A stretch of DNA of 7,361 nt from Pseudomonadota bacterium (GTDB lineage: Bacteria > Pseudomonadota > Alphaproteobacteria > Acetobacterales > Acetobacteraceae). Each line of letters opens with the position of its first letter. The stretch's first letter is position 1. Below the pieces are notes generated by a model that made no database searches, was not told the DNA's origin, and was given only the letters and a program-made list of their open reading frames with translations. The stretch covers positions 1 through 7,361 of the forward strand of contig JAKBCJ010000238.1 in NCBI GenBank assembly GCA_021807975.1, read 5' to 3'. Positions 5,213 to 7,361 of the stretch are shown piece by piece. The position numbers and the translations under genes were made by a program.

Positions 5213-6817
5213 ATGAATCGTATTAGCGCCGAGACTTTGCGAGGCTGGATCACCGATGGGCAGGAACTCGCCCTGCTGGATGCCCGGGAGGATGGCGAGT
5301 TCGGGGCGTCTCATCTGTTCTGGGCGATCCCCTGCGGGCTGGCACGGAAGGAACTTCGGGCACGGGCGTTGCTGCCGAGACTGGCGGCACGGGTGTGCTG
5401 TGTGGATGACGGGCGCGGTCTGGCCGAGATCCTGGCTGCGTGGCTGGAATCGATCGGCTGCACCGATGTCTCGGTGCTGGATGGCGGCACCAAGGCGTGG
5501 GAGGCGGCTGGATATGTGCTGTTCAGCGGCGTGAATGTGCCGTCCAAGGCGTTCGGCGAGTGGGTCGAGCACCATTATGGCACCGAAAGCGTCGATGCGT
5601 TGGAATTGAAGGCGTTGATCGATTCCCGCCGCGATATGGTGGTGCTGGACAGCCGCACGCTGGAGGAATTCTCCCGCATGTCGATCCCGACGGGGATCAG
5701 CGTGCCGGGCGGCGAGCTGGCGTATCGCATCGGCGATATGGTGCCCGATCCGAAGACGCTGGTGGTGGTGAATTGTGCCGGCCGGACGCGCAGCATCATG
5801 GGGGCGGAAAGCCTGCGCCGGGCCGGCATCCCGAACAAGGTGGTGGCGCTGCGCAACGGCACGATGGGATGGGAACTGGCCGGGCTGCGCTGCGATCGGG
5901 GGCGGACCGAGAAATTCCAGCCGGGGACGCCGAAGACCGCCGCGCTGGCGTTGCAGCGTGCCCGAGGCTTTGCCGACGAGTCCGGCGTGGGGGTCATCGG
6001 ACCGCTGGATCTGACCCGGTTCGAGGCCGATCCGGATCGCACGCTGTATGTGCTGGATGTGCGCGATCCGGCCGAATTCCGCGCTGGCCATCGGCCGGGC
6101 AGCCGCAACGCCCCCGGCGGGCAGTTGGTGCAGGCCACGGACACCTGGATCGGCGTGCGCAACGCCCGGATCGTGCTGCTCGACGATACCGGGGTGCGCG
6201 CCCGGATGGCGGCCGCATGGCTGCGGCAGATGGGGCATCGCGACGTGTTCGTGGTCGAGGGTGGGCTGGACGCGGTGCGCGCGTCGGGCGTGGCGCCGGC
6301 CCCGGTGCCGGAACTCGCGGCCCCGGTCGATCTGGTCGATGCGATGGGCCTGGTGCATCTGATGGACAGCGGCGACGGCACGCTGGTCGTCGATGTCGGG
6401 CGTAGCGTCGATTTCCGGGACGGCCACATTCCCGGTGCTGTCTGGGGCGTTCGCAGCCGGTTGGCTGCGCTGTCCGCGCCGCTGTCCGCGGCCCGTCATG
6501 TGGCGATCACGTCGTCCGACGGTCTGGTCGCGCGGCTGGCGGTGCCGGAGGTGCGGGGACTGACCAAGGCCCGGGTGCTGGTGTTGGATGGCGGGACGGA
6601 CGCATGGCATGCGTATGGCCGGCCGCTGGTCAAGGACCGGACCTCGCCGCCCGATGAGGCGTGCATCGATTTCTATCTGCGCCCCTATGACCGGAACTCT
6701 GGCATCGAGGAGGCGATGAACGCCTATCTGTCATGGGAAATCGATCTGGTTCATGAAATCGAGCGCGACGGTTCGGTGGTGTTCGGGATTCCCGGAGAAA
6801 CCCACGCGGCGGCCTGA
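5213..6817 (+). CDS. Four-domain rhodanese-like sulfurtransferase
   Basis: Rhodaneses pass sulfane sulfur through a cysteine persulfide. This 534-residue protein holds four rhodanese folds in tandem, at about 4-106, 125-230, 262-362 and 375-472, then a tail (480-534, YDRNSGIEEAMNAYLSWEID) usual in this multi-domain family. Recurrent fold marks are LLDARED (21-27), VVLDSRTLEEF (143-153), VLDVRDPAEF (280-289) and VVDVGRSVDF (392-401), and the VxxLxGG strand-turns near 87-92, 347-351 and 456-461. Only domain 2 has a catalytic loop with cysteine (CAGRTR, C188). The matching position is Asp in domain 1 (DDGRGL) and domain 3 (DDTGVR), and Ser in domain 4 (SSDGLV). No signal peptide is seen, so it is probably cytoplasmic. 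AGAGGGG lies ten bases before ATG 5213. comF overlaps its 3' end and is probably co-transcribed. The sulfur donor and acceptor are unknown. Confidence 0.92.
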   Translation: MNRISAETLRGWITDGQELALLDAREDGEFGASHLFWAIPCGLARKELRARALLPRLAARVCCVDDGRGLAEILAAWLESIGCTDVSVLDGGTKAWEAAGYVLFSGVNVPSKAFGEWVEHHYGTESVDALELKALIDSRRDMVVLDSRTLEEFSRMSIPTGISVPGGELAYRIGDMVPDPKTLVVVNCAGRTRSIMGAESLRRAGIPNKVVALRNGTMGWELAGLRCDRGRTEKFQPGTPKTAALALQRARGFADESGVGVIGPLDLTRFEADPDRTLYVLDVRDPAEFRAGHRPGSRNAPGGQLVQATDTWIGVRNARIVLLDDTGVRARMAAAWLRQMGHRDVFVVEGGLDAVRASGVAPAPVPELAAPVDLVDAMGLVHLMDSGDGTLVVDVGRSVDFRDGHIPGAVWGVRSRLAALSAPLSAARHVAITSSDGLVARLAVPEVRGLTKARVLVLDGGTDAWHAYGRPLVKDRTSPPDEACIDFYLRPYDRNSGIEEAMNAYLSWEIDLVHEIERDGSVVFGIPGETHAAA

Positions 6818-7361
6818 TTTCAGCTTCGGCGGCGCGGCGCGGCGGATCGTCGATCTGGCGCTGCCGCCCCAGTGCGCAGCCTGCGACAATCCGGTCGAGG
6901 CGCAGGGGCGGCTGTGCGCGGATTGTTTCGGGCGCACGCAGTTTATCGCCGCCCCGATGTGCGTGCGCTGCGGCGTGCCGTTCACGTCGGCCGGCCAGGC
7001 CGGGGCAGCGGCGGTTTGTCCGGGGTGTTTGGACCGTCCCCCGGTATTCCGGACTGCCCGGGCGGCGCTGCGGTACGACGAGCAGGCTCGGCGGCTGATC
7101 CTGCCGTTGAAGCATGCCGACCGGGTGGAACTGGCCGCGATCCTGGCGCCGATGATGGTGCGCGCGGGGGCGGCGCTGCTGGAAAATGCCGACGTGCTGG
7201 TGCCGGTGCCGCTGCACCGGAGGAGATTGTTTCACCGGAAGTACAATCAGGCGGCGATCCTGGCGCTGGCGATCGGACGGCTGGCGAAGCTGCCGGTGCA
7301 GCCGGATGGCCTGATCCGCACACGGCAGACCGCGCCGCTGGAGGAGAAAGGCCCCGAGGAG
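6753..7361 (+). CDS. comF: ComF family protein, phosphoribosyltransferase-like (N-terminal part; runs off right edge)
   Basis: ComF proteins pair an N-terminal zinc-ribbon region with a type I phosphoribosyltransferase-like domain. In transformable bacteria they assist DNA uptake; elsewhere the role is unclear. In the 203 codons visible, cysteine pairs CAAC (41-44), CADC (55-58), CVRC (70-73) and CPGC (89-92) form the double zinc ribbon. The signature VLVPVPLHRRR (148-158) and YNQA (164-167) follow, then the RTRQTAPLEEKG stretch that leads to the PRPP loop, which lies beyond the edge. The first in-frame ATG/GTG/TTG upstream of the conserved region is ATG 6753, with GGGAAA 12 bases before it. 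This gives a 65-base overlap with the rhodanese gene in another frame. No ATG, GTG or TTG lies between it and the first zinc cysteine, so a later start would have to be a rarer codon such as CTG at 6855. Confidence 0.88.
   Translation, partial: MKSSATVRWCSGFPEKPTRRPDFSFGGAARRIVDLALPPQCAACDNPVEAQGRLCADCFGRTQFIAAPMCVRCGVPFTSAGQAGAAAVCPGCLDRPPVFRTARAALRYDEQARRLILPLKHADRVELAAILAPMMVRAGAALLENADVLVPVPLHRRRLFHRKYNQAAILALAIGRLAKLPVQPDGLIRTRQTAPLEEKGPEE

Noticed and set aside
5126..6610. Long minus-strand N-terminal extension of the methyltransferase frame (up to 755 codons)
   Set aside because: It is the antisense of the well-supported rhodanese gene, rich in Arg, His, Gln and Pro with no domain. 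The methyltransferase family begins near 5125.

Overview
The window looks like chromosomal DNA from a GC-rich alphaproteobacterium. The best guess is the Acetobacteraceae (Rhodospirillales). That placement rests on the strong G/C bias at third codon positions, the MoaA sequence, the NDUFAF5/BioC-like methyltransferase close to comF, and a TPR-sulfotransferase of a type common in that family. It is an inference from familiarity, not from a database search.

Layout, left to right. (1) Bases 2-1042, minus strand: the N-terminal 347 codons of a very glycine-rich, repetitive protein that runs off the left edge. It has a beta-helix-like N-terminal part and then long Gly tracts, including a 45-residue unit repeated with a 135-bp period. 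(2) Bases 1043-1384: a gene-free and comparatively AT-rich stretch. It holds a good promoter candidate for the Gly-rich gene (TTGACA, 17 bp, ATTAAT), two perfect palindromes that could be operators, and a stem-loop. (3) Bases 1385-3148, minus: a TPR-sulfotransferase fusion. (4) Bases 3346-4332, plus: moaA, the GTP 3',8-cyclase of molybdenum cofactor synthesis, divergent from the sulfotransferase. (5) Bases 4343-5125, minus: a class I SAM-dependent methyltransferase of the NDUFAF5/BioC type, tail to tail with moaA across 10 bp. (6) Bases 5213-6817, plus: a protein with four rhodanese domains in which only the second keeps the catalytic cysteine. (7) Bases 6753-7361, plus: the N-terminal part of a ComF-family protein, overlapping the rhodanese gene and cut by the right edge.

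The genes do not form one pathway. The rhodanese and comF overlap and are probably co-transcribed. moaA and the sulfotransferase share a divergent intergenic region. The Gly-rich gene has its own control region. I see no RNA gene, CRISPR array, insertion sequence or phage gene. Nothing here clearly amounts to a new system. The most interesting items are the Gly-rich repeat protein with its palindrome-bearing promoter and the rhodanese array with one surviving active site.
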